A stretch of 64,000 nt of DNA from Plantactinospora mayteni (GCF_016862935.1 NZ_BONX01000033.1:1-64000); one strand, 5' to 3'. Shown: positions 37,951-47,914, counted from the first letter of the stretch. Notes: generated from the letters alone by a model not told the origin. Program-made: numbers and translations.

Positions 37951-40900
37951 ATGCCCGTCTGCTCGCACCGCCCGTGCCGAGCCCGAGTACCGAGAGCGAG
38001 GCCACACACGATGGTTGCCTCCGGGCGGCGTCACCGTCGACGCCAGCGCCCCCACCACGACGACTGCCCGGCCTGCTCTGGAAACCTGGAGCCCGAACTA
38101 GTCGCCGCCCGCAGCGCCGCAATCAAGAATCTCAACGATGAGCTGGCAAATCTCGGCGATCCGATAGCCGAGATATTCGAATCCCTCACGAGCGAGGAGT
38201 TCACCGGCCTGGTATGGCAGACACCCAACCCCGACCGCACCAAATTCCTGACCGATCTGGGCGTTCCCGCAGTGAAACGGCCCACGACCGTTGCGGCCCG
38301 AATGGGCCTGGCGAAGCTGTGCAGATGGCCGGAGGCCAATCGAGTCCGGGCGGGACGATTCCTGACCGCCATCGTCGCCAACGGCATTGAAGCCGCGTGG
38401 CACGCCGCGCAGGACGAACAGGACCGGGAACACGCCGTGCAGGCGGCCGTGACACAAGACCCAAACCAGGCCACCGCGATGCGCCTGGCGTTACTGTCAT
38501 ACGGCCACGACTCCTGGGCCATGACCGTCGCGCTGCGCCTTGGCATCGACAACGGCCTAGCCCTACCAAGCTGGCCCCAGGCGGTACTGAGCGGCATAAC
38601 CGCTGCATGTCGTCAGCTGGAAGACGTTTGGGCACACGTCGCCGCCGCTCTCCACCAGGACACCCGTGAGCCATCATCCTTTGACGAAAACCTCGACGAC
38701 AACCCGGTCCGCGAGAACACCAGCAACCCCGACTCGCTAGCGTCGCCCACCACCAGCGCTGCGCCGACACCCCAAGGACCCGCCAACGTGTCCAGTCAAC
38801 CTACCCACGAACCCAGCGACAGCGCCCCCAGTGAGAGTGCCGCAACAAAAGAACAGGAGTTGACCGACGCCGCTACGGCCCTAACCGAGCAGCAGTACGC
38901 CGCACGGCAGGCGGCCACCACCCTCGCGGCCTCGATCAGCAGCGGAAAAGTGCCCGACCTGGACACACTACGGCCGATCACCACGTTCATACATGCGGCC
39001 TACGCGGTGCGGGACCTGCTCATCCAGACGGGTCGGTCCGTACCCGGCCCGCTCACCGTCGAACACCTGCTTAGCGAACTCACCGCCGCCGCCAACGCCC
39101 TCCAGCTCAGCGACCAGCGCGCCCGGATCGCCGCGTTCGCCGCTCTCACCGGACCTGAGACCGAACGTACCCGCCTCGCTGACGCGGCCGCACTGGCCAC
39201 CGCGCTGACGGCAGCCCCGACATGGACTACCGAGCAACAGCAGTACGCTGCAGGTCTACAAGCGTTACTGGACCTGGTCGCTGCGGTCGCTGCCAAGGAC
39301 TCGCAAGCGCTGGCTACCGCCCTCACCGCTGCCGAGCAGAACCTGCCGGACAACCTCGAAAAGCTGCGGTTCGCGGCCCTGGTCGGCCAGCTACATGTCG
39401 GACCGCTCGGCACCGTTGGCGTGATCGAGCCCAGCCCGGCAAACCTACCTCAACAGGAGATCGTGTCGGCACCGGATCCCGCAAGCGATCCAGCAGACGC
39501 GCCCGTCATCACCCGGACTAATGAACCGCTCACACCCCCGGATCCGGCACCCGCACCCGCCCCCACATCCGTTACCGTACGGGCCCCATCGGTGACCGGC
39601 GGACCGCCGCAGCCGCTGGCGCCGGCACCCGAGTCGCATGCGGGTAACGGGCATACCGACAGCGCTCAACCGAACGATGCCGAGCCCGACGACGGGCAGG
39701 CCGACACCATCGACCACGCCGCCGGCCGCGAGTTGGTCCGGGAGCTACTCGGCGCAGGTCGGTTGAGCCTCGCCTTCCACGCCGCAGCTGCATGCGGGGA
39801 CCGCCGGCGTGCCGACGCCCTCCGCATTCTGGCCCTCGCCGACGCCGTCCGCAGCGAGACAGCGCCCACGGCCGGCGCCCTCCGAACCGCACTAGAGACC
39901 GAACAGAACAACATCCCGTCCGGCGATCCGGCAGCCCAGTTGCTGCTACTCGCCGGAGCCGTCCGGGCGTGCCTGGTGACCGCCGAGGCGTTCAGCGGAG
40001 AAATCGTCCTGGCCCTCATCCGGGTGCTGCCCCAGTTTCCCAGCCTCGCCACGATGTGCGCCACGATCGGCAACGCCTCGGCGCACGGATGGCTGTCCGA
40101 CCCGGCGGTGCTCACCGCGCTTGCACCGCTCGCCGGCGCGGACAACGACATCGCTGCGACAGTCGATGCGGCGAAGTACGAACGGGACCGCCGCCGCACA
40201 CTGGAGTTCGTACCAGCGAACCATATCGCGGAGATGTGGTGGTCGCGTACCGGCCTCATCGGGCGGCTGTTGGACGCGGCTGCCCACGACCGCAGAGCCG
40301 AGCTCGAATCGGTGACCGAGGAACTACGCAAATTTGCCAAGCGCCAGCACCTGGACGACCTGCTGACCCGCGAGGACGCGCGGCTGCGCGCGCACAGCAG
40401 CCGACCGCTGCAGGGCCAGGTCCGGCGCAAGCTGAGGGAGATGGCATACACCTCCGTGAACGTCGTCCGCGAGTGGGTTGACGCCGTCCGTGCCAACCAG
40501 CGGACCCGCGACGGCCAGGGGCCCGTGCCGGCCCACCTGTCCGCGTTGCGCCAGGAGGTAAAAGCACAGTGGCCCGCCGCCGAGCAGGAACTGCTCGAAA
40601 TAGCGTCCGGAGGGCCGTCGATGCTGCGTGCCGAGGCAGCGCAAGCATGCCGCGACAACATGCAGCGCACCGTCGACATGCTCGATGGAATCGAGCTGGC
40701 CGGCGCCGACCGTGATCCCGACGTCGTGCTCCACCAGGATCTTCTGCGCTGCACGGCCTTAGCGTTCACCAGCGCCGGCACGCCAGCACGTCCGATCACC
40801 GTCGACGACGTCCGGACGGCGGCTGCCACTCGCTGGGAGGAGGCACTCGAGGGGCGATTGGCCGGCGAAGAGTACGCCACCGCGGGCTTGATAATCGACG

Positions 40901-43900
40901 CTGTCACCGATCCGGCTCGCGCCCGTGCCCTGCATGATCGGCTCACGACCGCGGCCGCTCGGACCAACACCGAGTTGGAGGCGCTGCACCGCGACGTCGC
41001 CGGTGAAGTTGCCCGGGCCGCCCGTCTCGGGCAGCTCAACGAGACCGCTAGCAGCACGGTGGGCAGCCTGCTGGAGGCCGCCAACGTCGCCCAGCTTGCC
41101 GGCCCGCCGGAGACCCAGAACCTCGGAGTGCTCAGGGGTCACCTGCTCGACGTTCGCGCGAGCCTGCCGAAGTACCTGCAGGAGGCCCAGGAAGCTCTAC
41201 ACAAGCGCGTCGACAACGAGGTGACTGTCGACGAGGAGAGCGAGGGTCTGCTGGCCGCCATCCGTGAGCGCATCGATGCTGGTGATCTGGCCACCGCCGA
41301 GGAGTACCTGCTCGCGGCCGTGCACGGGGAAGCGCCGCCCACGGCGGAACCCTCCGCAGATCTCGGCCACTTCATTCGGCTGATCGAACAGATGCCCGGT
41401 GGGATCACCCGCGAACTGATCGCTGCTGTCCGCGCAGGGAAACCCTTCGCCGGACTTGACCTCGCCGTGCTGTCGTCCACGCAACGAGCTGGTGCCGCCG
41501 AGGGCCTGCAGGTGTGGCTCGACATGCGCGATGTTCGCCATAGCAAAGTCCAGAAGAGCGCACTGGCCGCAGCGCTGCGTCTGGCCGGGATCGAGTTCTT
41601 TACCCTGCGGCAGTTGCAGGACCCACCGGCCAGTTCTCGGCGGGCGTGGTGGGATTTGACCGGCGTCCGTCGCATCGGCGAAACGCTGGTGCCGCAGTTC
41701 GGGTCGGCGGCTGCCGACCGCCAGCGCATCATGCTCTGCTGGGGTGACCCTGACGTGCGTGCCATGTTCGGCTGGATCGCTCAGGACCCCGGTACCGATC
41801 ACCCGGTCATCGTGTTGATGTTCGCCCCGATGACGGCCGCCCAGCGCACCACGCTGGCGGTCGAGTGCGCGCAGCGCAGCGAGAAACCCGTCATCGTCCT
41901 CGACGACATCGCCCTGGTGTATCTTGTGATGCACGGTGGCCTCCAGTTCACCGCCACGGCCCGGATCCTGCTGCCGTTCGCTGCCACGAATCCGTATTCC
42001 CCGGAAGGTCTCGGGGCCCTGCCGTCGGAGATGTTCTTCGGCCGCAAATCGGAACGTAACCGGATCATTGCCTCGAACGGCCCGAACCTGCTTTACGGCG
42101 GACGGCAGCTCGGCAAGACGGCTCTGCTGCAGGACGCCGCCCGCCGTTTCGAGCGCGTCGACAAGCAGGTAGCGGTCTACGTGTCCCTGCCCAACGCTAT
42201 CGGTACCCGTGTCAACCCCGTCGTCTTGTGGGAGAAGATTGCGGAGAAGCTGACCGAACTCAAGATTATGCGACCACGTAAGACCCATGACCCCGCCAAG
42301 GACGTTACCACAGCGGTGACCGCCTGGCTTGACGGTGATGCCACCCGCCGGATGCTCCTGCTCATCGACGAATGCGACGGGTTCTTCGATGCCGATGCTG
42401 CGACAGGATTCCTGCATGTCGCGCAGCTGCGCGATCTCCGGGATCGTACCGACCGCCGGTTCAAGCCGGTATTCGCCGGTTTGCACCAAGTCCAGCGGTT
42501 CGCGCACCTGCCCAACCAGCCACTGGCCGGCGCGCACCTAGGCGAGCAGATCGCGATCGGCCCGCTGAGTCCGGAGCCCGCCTATCAGTTGTTGTTCATC
42601 CCGTTGGAGACTCTGGGTATCCGGTTCGCTGCCGACAAACTGATTCACCGCGTGCTGGCTTACTGCAACTATCAGCCGAAATTGCTCCAGCTGGTCGGCC
42701 AGGCCCTGGTGGCCTCGGCGCTGTCGCGCCGCCGTGGTGGTCCCCCCTACGAGATCAGCGAGGATGATCTCGACCAGGTGATCGGATCGGAGGACCTACA
42801 GTGGCGTGTGCGGCAGACGGTCCATCTGACTCTCGACCTCGATTCTCGGTACAAGCTCATCGCCCTCGTCGTCGCGCTTGCCGCGCTCGAGCACGGCGCC
42901 GACCGCACCATGAGCACGTCAAAGCTGCGGGAAGAATGTCAGGGCTGGTGGCCGGAGGGGTTTGCCGGCCAAGGGGCCGATGAGTTCAGGTCCCTGTTGG
43001 AGGAGATGCGTGACCTTGGTGTCCTGGCCGTCACGGCGGGCTGGCAGTGGCGGCTACGGTCCAGCAACGTCCTGCGGCTGCTCGGTTCGGCGACCGAAAT
43101 TTGGGAAGAGCTGTGCAGCCCGCAGTGGCGCACCACGGTCACGAAACTGTCGGCAGAACAGGCGCGGCGCCGGCTCGACGGCGGGCTCATCTCGCCGTGC
43201 ACTGAGCAGCAAATCTCCCGCCTTGTGGGCCGCGTTAGCGGCAACTCCGTGCGGGTCGTCGTCGGTACTCCCGCCACTGGCGTCGAACGGGTCCGTACGT
43301 TGTTGGAGGAGGCCCACAAGGGATTCGGCGCGCGGTTCGACCTCGCCGTCTCGAACAGACCGTCCGCCTACCAGCGCGCCTTACGGATCGGTGAGCCGGG
43401 CGGCGTGCACCGCGTTGTCCTGAGCCCGCTGACCACCGCGAAGGTCGAAACGGTGATCGACTCCATTGCCAAGGCGGTGCGAATGCAGCCCGCTGCCGGG
43501 ACAACCCGAACCGTGGTGGTGGTCGTCGACGCCACTGCGGAGGGAATCCTCGACGCCCTGACCGGCCCGGGCACTTCAATCAACAGCGACGATGTGATGA
43601 CCTTGCGTCGGGTGTCGGGTGTCGGCCTGCGGTCCTGGTTGTCGGACAACGACCTGCTGGCGCCATTTAGCGACGTCGCCAGTCACACGGAGTTGATGGC
43701 GGCAACCGGAGGGTGGCTGCTACTGCTCGACCATGTCGCTGATAAGGCACGTGAGATCAGCCGACCACGACGGATCTGTGATCACATCACCGCGTCTCTT
43801 GCGACGGTGGATGGCGCCAGTGAACTTGTCGCTGCTACCGGGCTGCGGACGGACTCACGCGTCGAAGCCGCCTTCCAACTTCTGGTTGAATACGACGATC

Positions 43901-44073
43901 CCGTCACCTCGGAGGAACTGGTCCAGCTGTGCGCTGAAGCAGGCACCGATCCGGAGCGCACCGCAGGAATCCTGCAGATGCTCGACGTGATGCACCAGAG
44001 CGACGTCGATGGGCGATGGACACCAGAACCGGTGATCACCCGGGCATGGAGGTCACTACAAGGAGCCCTATGA
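37951..44073 (+). CDS. Very large P-loop ATPase of the helicase operon
   Basis: 2040 aa. The N-terminus has paired cysteines (CSHRPC, then CPAC) that could bind zinc, which favours ATG 37951 over ATG 38011. Helical regions at about 45-480 and 590-1330 flank a Pro/Asp-rich linker (about 500-590). A STAND/AAA-type ATPase module starts at FFGRKSERNRI with Walker A GGRQLGKT at 1383-1390 and Walker B LLLIDECD (Asp1473, Glu1474), followed by helical and winged-helix modules to the C-terminus. The architecture (huge sensor region, single NTPase, C-terminal helical region) resembles STAND-type sensors or BREX/Dpd-type large ATPases, without a named match. 33 nt after the previous gene; its stop overlaps the ATG of a 21-codon frame. 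Confidence 0.85.
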   Translation: MPVCSHRPCRARVPRARPHTMVASGRRHRRRQRPHHDDCPACSGNLEPELVAARSAAIKNLNDELANLGDPIAEIFESLTSEEFTGLVWQTPNPDRTKFLTDLGVPAVKRPTTVAARMGLAKLCRWPEANRVRAGRFLTAIVANGIEAAWHAAQDEQDREHAVQAAVTQDPNQATAMRLALLSYGHDSWAMTVALRLGIDNGLALPSWPQAVLSGITAACRQLEDVWAHVAAALHQDTREPSSFDENLDDNPVRENTSNPDSLASPTTSAAPTPQGPANVSSQPTHEPSDSAPSESAATKEQELTDAATALTEQQYAARQAATTLAASISSGKVPDLDTLRPITTFIHAAYAVRDLLIQTGRSVPGPLTVEHLLSELTAAANALQLSDQRARIAAFAALTGPETERTRLADAAALATALTAAPTWTTEQQQYAAGLQALLDLVAAVAAKDSQALATALTAAEQNLPDNLEKLRFAALVGQLHVGPLGTVGVIEPSPANLPQQEIVSAPDPASDPADAPVITRTNEPLTPPDPAPAPAPTSVTVRAPSVTGGPPQPLAPAPESHAGNGHTDSAQPNDAEPDDGQADTIDHAAGRELVRELLGAGRLSLAFHAAAACGDRRRADALRILALADAVRSETAPTAGALRTALETEQNNIPSGDPAAQLLLLAGAVRACLVTAEAFSGEIVLALIRVLPQFPSLATMCATIGNASAHGWLSDPAVLTALAPLAGADNDIAATVDAAKYERDRRRTLEFVPANHIAEMWWSRTGLIGRLLDAAAHDRRAELESVTEELRKFAKRQHLDDLLTREDARLRAHSSRPLQGQVRRKLREMAYTSVNVVREWVDAVRANQRTRDGQGPVPAHLSALRQEVKAQWPAAEQELLEIASGGPSMLRAEAAQACRDNMQRTVDMLDGIELAGADRDPDVVLHQDLLRCTALAFTSAGTPARPITVDDVRTAAATRWEEALEGRLAGEEYATAGLIIDAVTDPARARALHDRLTTAAARTNTELEALHRDVAGEVARAARLGQLNETASSTVGSLLEAANVAQLAGPPETQNLGVLRGHLLDVRASLPKYLQEAQEALHKRVDNEVTVDEESEGLLAAIRERIDAGDLATAEEYLLAAVHGEAPPTAEPSADLGHFIRLIEQMPGGITRELIAAVRAGKPFAGLDLAVLSSTQRAGAAEGLQVWLDMRDVRHSKVQKSALAAALRLAGIEFFTLRQLQDPPASSRRAWWDLTGVRRIGETLVPQFGSAAADRQRIMLCWGDPDVRAMFGWIAQDPGTDHPVIVLMFAPMTAAQRTTLAVECAQRSEKPVIVLDDIALVYLVMHGGLQFTATARILLPFAATNPYSPEGLGALPSEMFFGRKSERNRIIASNGPNLLYGGRQLGKTALLQDAARRFERVDKQVAVYVSLPNAIGTRVNPVVLWEKIAEKLTELKIMRPRKTHDPAKDVTTAVTAWLDGDATRRMLLLIDECDGFFDADAATGFLHVAQLRDLRDRTDRRFKPVFAGLHQVQRFAHLPNQPLAGAHLGEQIAIGPLSPEPAYQLLFIPLETLGIRFAADKLIHRVLAYCNYQPKLLQLVGQALVASALSRRRGGPPYEISEDDLDQVIGSEDLQWRVRQTVHLTLDLDSRYKLIALVVALAALEHGADRTMSTSKLREECQGWWPEGFAGQGADEFRSLLEEMRDLGVLAVTAGWQWRLRSSNVLRLLGSATEIWEELCSPQWRTTVTKLSAEQARRRLDGGLISPCTEQQISRLVGRVSGNSVRVVVGTPATGVERVRTLLEEAHKGFGARFDLAVSNRPSAYQRALRIGEPGGVHRVVLSPLTTAKVETVIDSIAKAVRMQPAAGTTRTVVVVVDATAEGILDALTGPGTSINSDDVMTLRRVSGVGLRSWLSDNDLLAPFSDVASHTELMAATGGWLLLLDHVADKAREISRPRRICDHITASLATVDGASELVAATGLRTDSRVEAAFQLLVEYDDPVTSEELVQLCAEAGTDPERTAGILQMLDVMHQSDVDGRWTPEPVITRAWRSLQGAL

Positions 44074-44135
44074 CCAGCCAGCCGCCGCGCCGCCCGCTGC
44101 CAGTGCGCCACCGCGCTGTGCAGCCGGCGGCGTAG
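44070..44135 (+). CDS. 21-aa ORF with a strong ribosome binding site
   Basis: ATG 44070 overlaps the ATPase stop as ATGA and is preceded by AAGGAG at 4 nt, the best Shine-Dalgarno match in the operon. The frame reads MTSQPPRRPLPVRHRAVQPA and one more Ala, then stops. Such a site normally serves a real coupled gene, so this is either a leader or small peptide or the stump of a gene lost from the gap that follows. Confidence 0.35.
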   Translation: MTSQPPRRPLPVRHRAVQPAA

Positions 44136-44462
44136 GCCGAACGAAGTTCAGTGAGTGAAGTCGGCTGTGGCCCCAGGGAGTCAAACAGCACTGAACGGCC
44201 TGCCACGCCCTGTCCTCTTGCTGGCACCTCCTCCTGTGCTGTCGCATGGCGTCATTCCGCCCGTCGGCTCCGCGCCGATATGCCGGAAGCCACCGCACTC
44301 GACGTCCTGTTAGACGCATGAGCCCGCCAGTGTTGCCAGCGATTCCCCGCGAGGCCGGGCTTTGGCTGCCCTGGCTAATAGGGGCAGCGATCAGGGCCTC
44401 GTCACGGGCAGTCGTGGACGATAGGCTCTCCGTTGCAACGGCTGTGGTGGCGGCTGGGGGTC
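44136..44462. other. 327-bp gap inside the helicase operon
   Basis: No supported gene. It contains an inverted repeat GTTCAGTG (44146-44153) / CACTGAAC (44189-44196) with a 35-nt loop. The gap is much longer than the other junctions in the operon (overlap, 33 bp, overlap), so it may hold a separate promoter for the last gene or the remains of a deleted one. Confidence 0.5.
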
Positions 44463-47400
44463 GTGTTGCCGGACTGGCGTGATGAAGTCTGCGCTGCGGT
44501 GAACCTTTGGATCAGCGCCGAGGGGCGGTCTGGTCGCGCGGGGTGGGTCTGTGTAGGGCCCGCACGTGCTGAGGGGGAGCGGGGCTGGTACTCCGTTGAC
44601 ACCCGTGGTTCACGAACCGACCCGGACCAGATTGACAACCTGCGCATATCCGGCTCGCGCGAGCCGGGCGCGGATGACGGCTACCCGCTGCTAGAGGTGC
44701 TGCAGGAAGGACAGCTACTGCGGGTGCGCGTCCCGGAGTTCGTCGACATCGCCGACGCCCACCTGTGGCAGTACAAGCAGTCGGCGACGCATCTGTTGAC
44801 AAAGCTGTGCGAAGGGCTCGCGGCGGTGGCCGATGCCAGCCTGGCGCACGATCTGGCGGCGGGACGACTTGCGCCGAAGCCGCGCCACGTCGCGGACATT
44901 GCCGGGTTCACCCCGGCCCAACGTGAGGCGTACGACTCCTGTTTCACCCGAGGGGTGCGGCTGATCTGGGGACCGCCCGGCACCGGCAAGACGCGGGTGC
45001 TCAGCGAAGCGATCGCCGACCTGGTTACGGCCGGCAAGCGTGTCCTGTTGGCGTCCTCGACGAACATCGCCGTGGACAACGCCCTCGCCGGCGTCGTGCG
45101 GCACCGCCGGCACCGCCCAGGCGATCTCGTCCGAGTCGGCACACCTCACCTACGGCAGATCGCAGAAGACCCAGCCGTGAGCTTGACACACCTGGCGAGC
45201 AGCCGGTTGGCCGAGGTGAAGCAGCGGCGGCAGGCGCTGGAGCAACGGCTGGTCACAATGCGGGACACGCTCGATGAACTCGCCACACTTGAGGATCTGG
45301 TCACGGGGTTCGACCCGGACGAGTATGCGCGGGCGCGAAAGCTGATCGACGAGGCAGATCGGATTCCGCAGCTCGCCGCGCGGCTGGACACCGCCGGGAA
45401 GCATGTGCATGCCTGCCGGGAGGAAGCAGATCGAGCTGCCGCTGCGGCCACGACCGCCCGCGCCGCGCTCGGCGAAACCGCCAGGTCCCGCACTGCGCTC
45501 GACGAAATCGACCGGCTACACAAGGAAGCCGCAGCCGCAGCGGACGCCGTCGATCGCACCGGCGCGCAGCTGCTGGCCCGCCGCGACGAGCGAAACCGGA
45601 TCAACGACGAGCTCCGTGCCGCCGAAGCTGCCACAGGAATGACGCGGCTACGCAACCGCCGTACGGTCAAGCGACTACAGGTCGAGCTGGGCACGGCAGA
45701 GCACGGCGTGGCGGAGCTAGAGCAACGCGAACGTAGCGACCGCGAGCTGGTCGAGCGGTTCCGGCGCGCCGTCGACACCCAGACCGCAGCCCTGTCCACG
45801 CGGGTTAGTTTCACCCGTGAGCAGATTACCGCCCGCGAGACCATGGCGGCCGCCGCTCAACGAACGCACGCCGCATCTGCCGGCAGACTGGCCGATGCCC
45901 TAACCGGCCAGGAGAACCTGCAGAAGAGCCTGCTAGCTGCTGAGGGGGCACCCCGCCTTACCGACCAGCAACGAGCTCTGGTCGACCGTGTCGAGCGGCG
46001 TGACCTGCTGGTGAAGCACCGATCGGTGCTGTCGTTGCGCGCCCGCGTGGCTGCGGAAGCCCCGGCGCGTGCTCAGCTAGAACGAGAACACGCGAAGGTG
46101 CAGGACGAGTTCGACAAACTCCGTAGAGACGCCGAAGGCGAAATCATTCGTAACGCCCGAGCGGTCGCCACCACCCTGGCCCGGCTACGCACCGCTAAGG
46201 TCCTACTCGACGGTCCGTACGACGTCGTGCTCATCGACGAGGTCGGCGCCGCCACCGTCCCCGAGGCGTTGCTGGCGGTGTCCCGAGCCCGAAGCACCGC
46301 AGTCCTGCTCGGTGACTTCATGCAACTCGGGCCAGTGCTACCCAAGGCAGTCAAGGAGATTGACCGCCCCGACGTGCGACGGTGGCTGAACACCGACGTG
46401 TTCGAGCTGTGCGGCATCACCACCGCCGCCCACGCACGAGCCCACCCCGGCTGCACCGCCCTGGACGAGCAACACCGGTTCGGTCATGACGTGATGGGCC
46501 TCGCCAACGCAATCGCCTACGACGGGCTGCTGACCGCCGGTCCCGGCATCCGACCACGAGACTCGAACGAGGATCCGGAGATCGTCCTGATAGATACCGA
46601 CGGCCTCGGCGACCTCGCGACCGTGCGATCAACCGGCGCGACCAAGGGCTGGTGGCCGGCCGGAGCCCTACTCAGCCGAGCCCTCGCCGACTACCACCAC
46701 GCACGCAGCGAAGACGTCGGAGTCGTCACGCCTTACAGCGACCAGGCCGAGGCAACGCTGGAAGCGCTGCGCGACCAGGAGAACTCGGACACCCTACCGA
46801 CCGAGGTCGGCACCGCCCACCGGTTCCAGGGCCGCGAGTTCGACATCGTCGTCTTCGACCTCGTGGAAGACCATCTGGGGCGACGGTGGATGGCGCAAGC
46901 CACCCTAGACGGGACCTCATTCACACGCGAAGGTGTCCGCCTGTTCAACGTCGCGGTCACCCGTACCAAGAACCGCCTGTACCTGATCGGCAGCCGTACC
47001 CGCATCAGCACCGCCAAACCCGGCACACCGTTCGCACACCTCAGGCGCCTGCTCGGCAGCACAATCAGGACCGTCTCCGCCCGAAGTCTGATCACCGCGC
47101 CGTCCGTCCCGGAGCCTGACCGGCCACTACTCGGCCCCTTCGGCAGCGAACTCGCTGACCTGCTTGCCCAGCAGGTCACCGTCACAGACATCCAAGACGA
47201 GCGGCAGTTCTACGTGACGTTCGCCGAGCACCTGCGGTCAGCACGCCGAACGATCTGGATCTGGGCGACCTGGACCGCAACCCGTATGCAGAAAGTTTTG
47301 CCCGAACTCGAGGTGGCGGTCAAACGGGGCGTCACGGTGGTCGTCTTCGTCCGCGACCCCACCGACCATCAACAGGGCAAGGCACAGTCGCAGCAGTACC

Positions 47401-47792
47401 TGGCAGCACTCCGCGCCACGGTGCAGCGAGTTGTCGAGATCCACGAAATGCACCAGAAGATCGTCGTCATCGACGAGCACACCGTGCTTCTTGGCAGCCT
47501 CAACGTGCTCTCGCAGAAACAGAGTCGCGAAGTCATGCTCGTAATGAAGGGCAGCCACTTCGCTCGGAAACTGCTTGAACACGAGCGCGCCAACGACCTT
47601 GCGGCGCCGCCGCCCAGGTGCGGCAAGTGCGGAAGCGTCATGGTTGACCTACGGCTCTATGTCAAGGACGGCTGGCACTGGCGCTGCTACGCTCCCGCGC
47701 CGACCTCCCCAGCCGATTCGAGATCGAAGACCTGCGGCTGGAGGCAAAAGGTGCCGGCGCGCGGTCGCCGCAGCGGCACGCTACGAACCTGA
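44463..47792 (+). CDS. Superfamily-1 helicase with C-terminal phospholipase-D nuclease domain (Mokosh type II-like)
   Basis: About 1109 aa from GTG 44463 (TTG 44433 possible). An N-terminal domain is followed by an Upf1-type helicase (AAA_11/AAA_12): GPPGTGKT with Lys176, a ~320-residue coiled-coil insertion (about 230-560), LIDEVGA with Asp592, LLGDFMQLGPVL, ALDEQHRFG, TAHRFQGREFDIVVF and FNVAVTRTKNRLYL. Then a PLD-family nuclease domain with one HKD motif (His997, Lys999, Asp1004, and GSLN from 1011) and a C-terminal zinc-ribbon-like RCGKCGSVM with further Cys. A COG1112-type helicase fused to PLD is the published architecture of MkoC, the single protein of type II Mokosh antiphage defence. 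A similar activity is likely; whether it works alone or with the upstream genes is unknown. Confidence 0.87.
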   Translation: MLPDWRDEVCAAVNLWISAEGRSGRAGWVCVGPARAEGERGWYSVDTRGSRTDPDQIDNLRISGSREPGADDGYPLLEVLQEGQLLRVRVPEFVDIADAHLWQYKQSATHLLTKLCEGLAAVADASLAHDLAAGRLAPKPRHVADIAGFTPAQREAYDSCFTRGVRLIWGPPGTGKTRVLSEAIADLVTAGKRVLLASSTNIAVDNALAGVVRHRRHRPGDLVRVGTPHLRQIAEDPAVSLTHLASSRLAEVKQRRQALEQRLVTMRDTLDELATLEDLVTGFDPDEYARARKLIDEADRIPQLAARLDTAGKHVHACREEADRAAAAATTARAALGETARSRTALDEIDRLHKEAAAAADAVDRTGAQLLARRDERNRINDELRAAEAATGMTRLRNRRTVKRLQVELGTAEHGVAELEQRERSDRELVERFRRAVDTQTAALSTRVSFTREQITARETMAAAAQRTHAASAGRLADALTGQENLQKSLLAAEGAPRLTDQQRALVDRVERRDLLVKHRSVLSLRARVAAEAPARAQLEREHAKVQDEFDKLRRDAEGEIIRNARAVATTLARLRTAKVLLDGPYDVVLIDEVGAATVPEALLAVSRARSTAVLLGDFMQLGPVLPKAVKEIDRPDVRRWLNTDVFELCGITTAAHARAHPGCTALDEQHRFGHDVMGLANAIAYDGLLTAGPGIRPRDSNEDPEIVLIDTDGLGDLATVRSTGATKGWWPAGALLSRALADYHHARSEDVGVVTPYSDQAEATLEALRDQENSDTLPTEVGTAHRFQGREFDIVVFDLVEDHLGRRWMAQATLDGTSFTREGVRLFNVAVTRTKNRLYLIGSRTRISTAKPGTPFAHLRRLLGSTIRTVSARSLITAPSVPEPDRPLLGPFGSELADLLAQQVTVTDIQDERQFYVTFAEHLRSARRTIWIWATWTATRMQKVLPELEVAVKRGVTVVVFVRDPTDHQQGKAQSQQYLAALRATVQRVVEIHEMHQKIVVIDEHTVLLGSLNVLSQKQSREVMLVMKGSHFARKLLEHERANDLAAPPPRCGKCGSVMVDLRLYVKDGWHWRCYAPAPTSPADSRSKTCGWRQKVPARGRRSGTLRT

Positions 47793-47880
47793 CAGTCTGG
47801 AGTAGGTCGTTGGGCTGCCCACCGGGAGCGGCGATGGTGGTCGGGTAGCGGGAGCGCATTGCTGCGCTCCCGCTCCCTCA

Positions 47881-47914
47881 GAACCGTGCGTGCGGCGCCA
47901 ACCGCACACGGCTC
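47881..47914 (-). ncRNA. Domain 5 of the outer group II intron
   Basis: A 34-nt hairpin starting GAGCCGTGTGCGG and ending CGCACGCACGGTTC on the minus strand, the standard length and sequence of catalytic domain 5, with the AGC triad. Domain 6 follows directly. Confidence 0.93.

Noticed and set aside
29597-47792. The operon as a Dpd (7-deazapurine DNA) system
   Set aside because: Dpd also combines RecQ-like helicases, large ATPases and a PLD protein, but no DpdA transglycosylase or 7-deazaguanine synthesis gene is present, and the fusion architecture differs.
29597-47792. The operon as DISARM or BREX
   Set aside because: No methyltransferase, no PglZ, no DUF1998 protein and no Lon-like protease is present.
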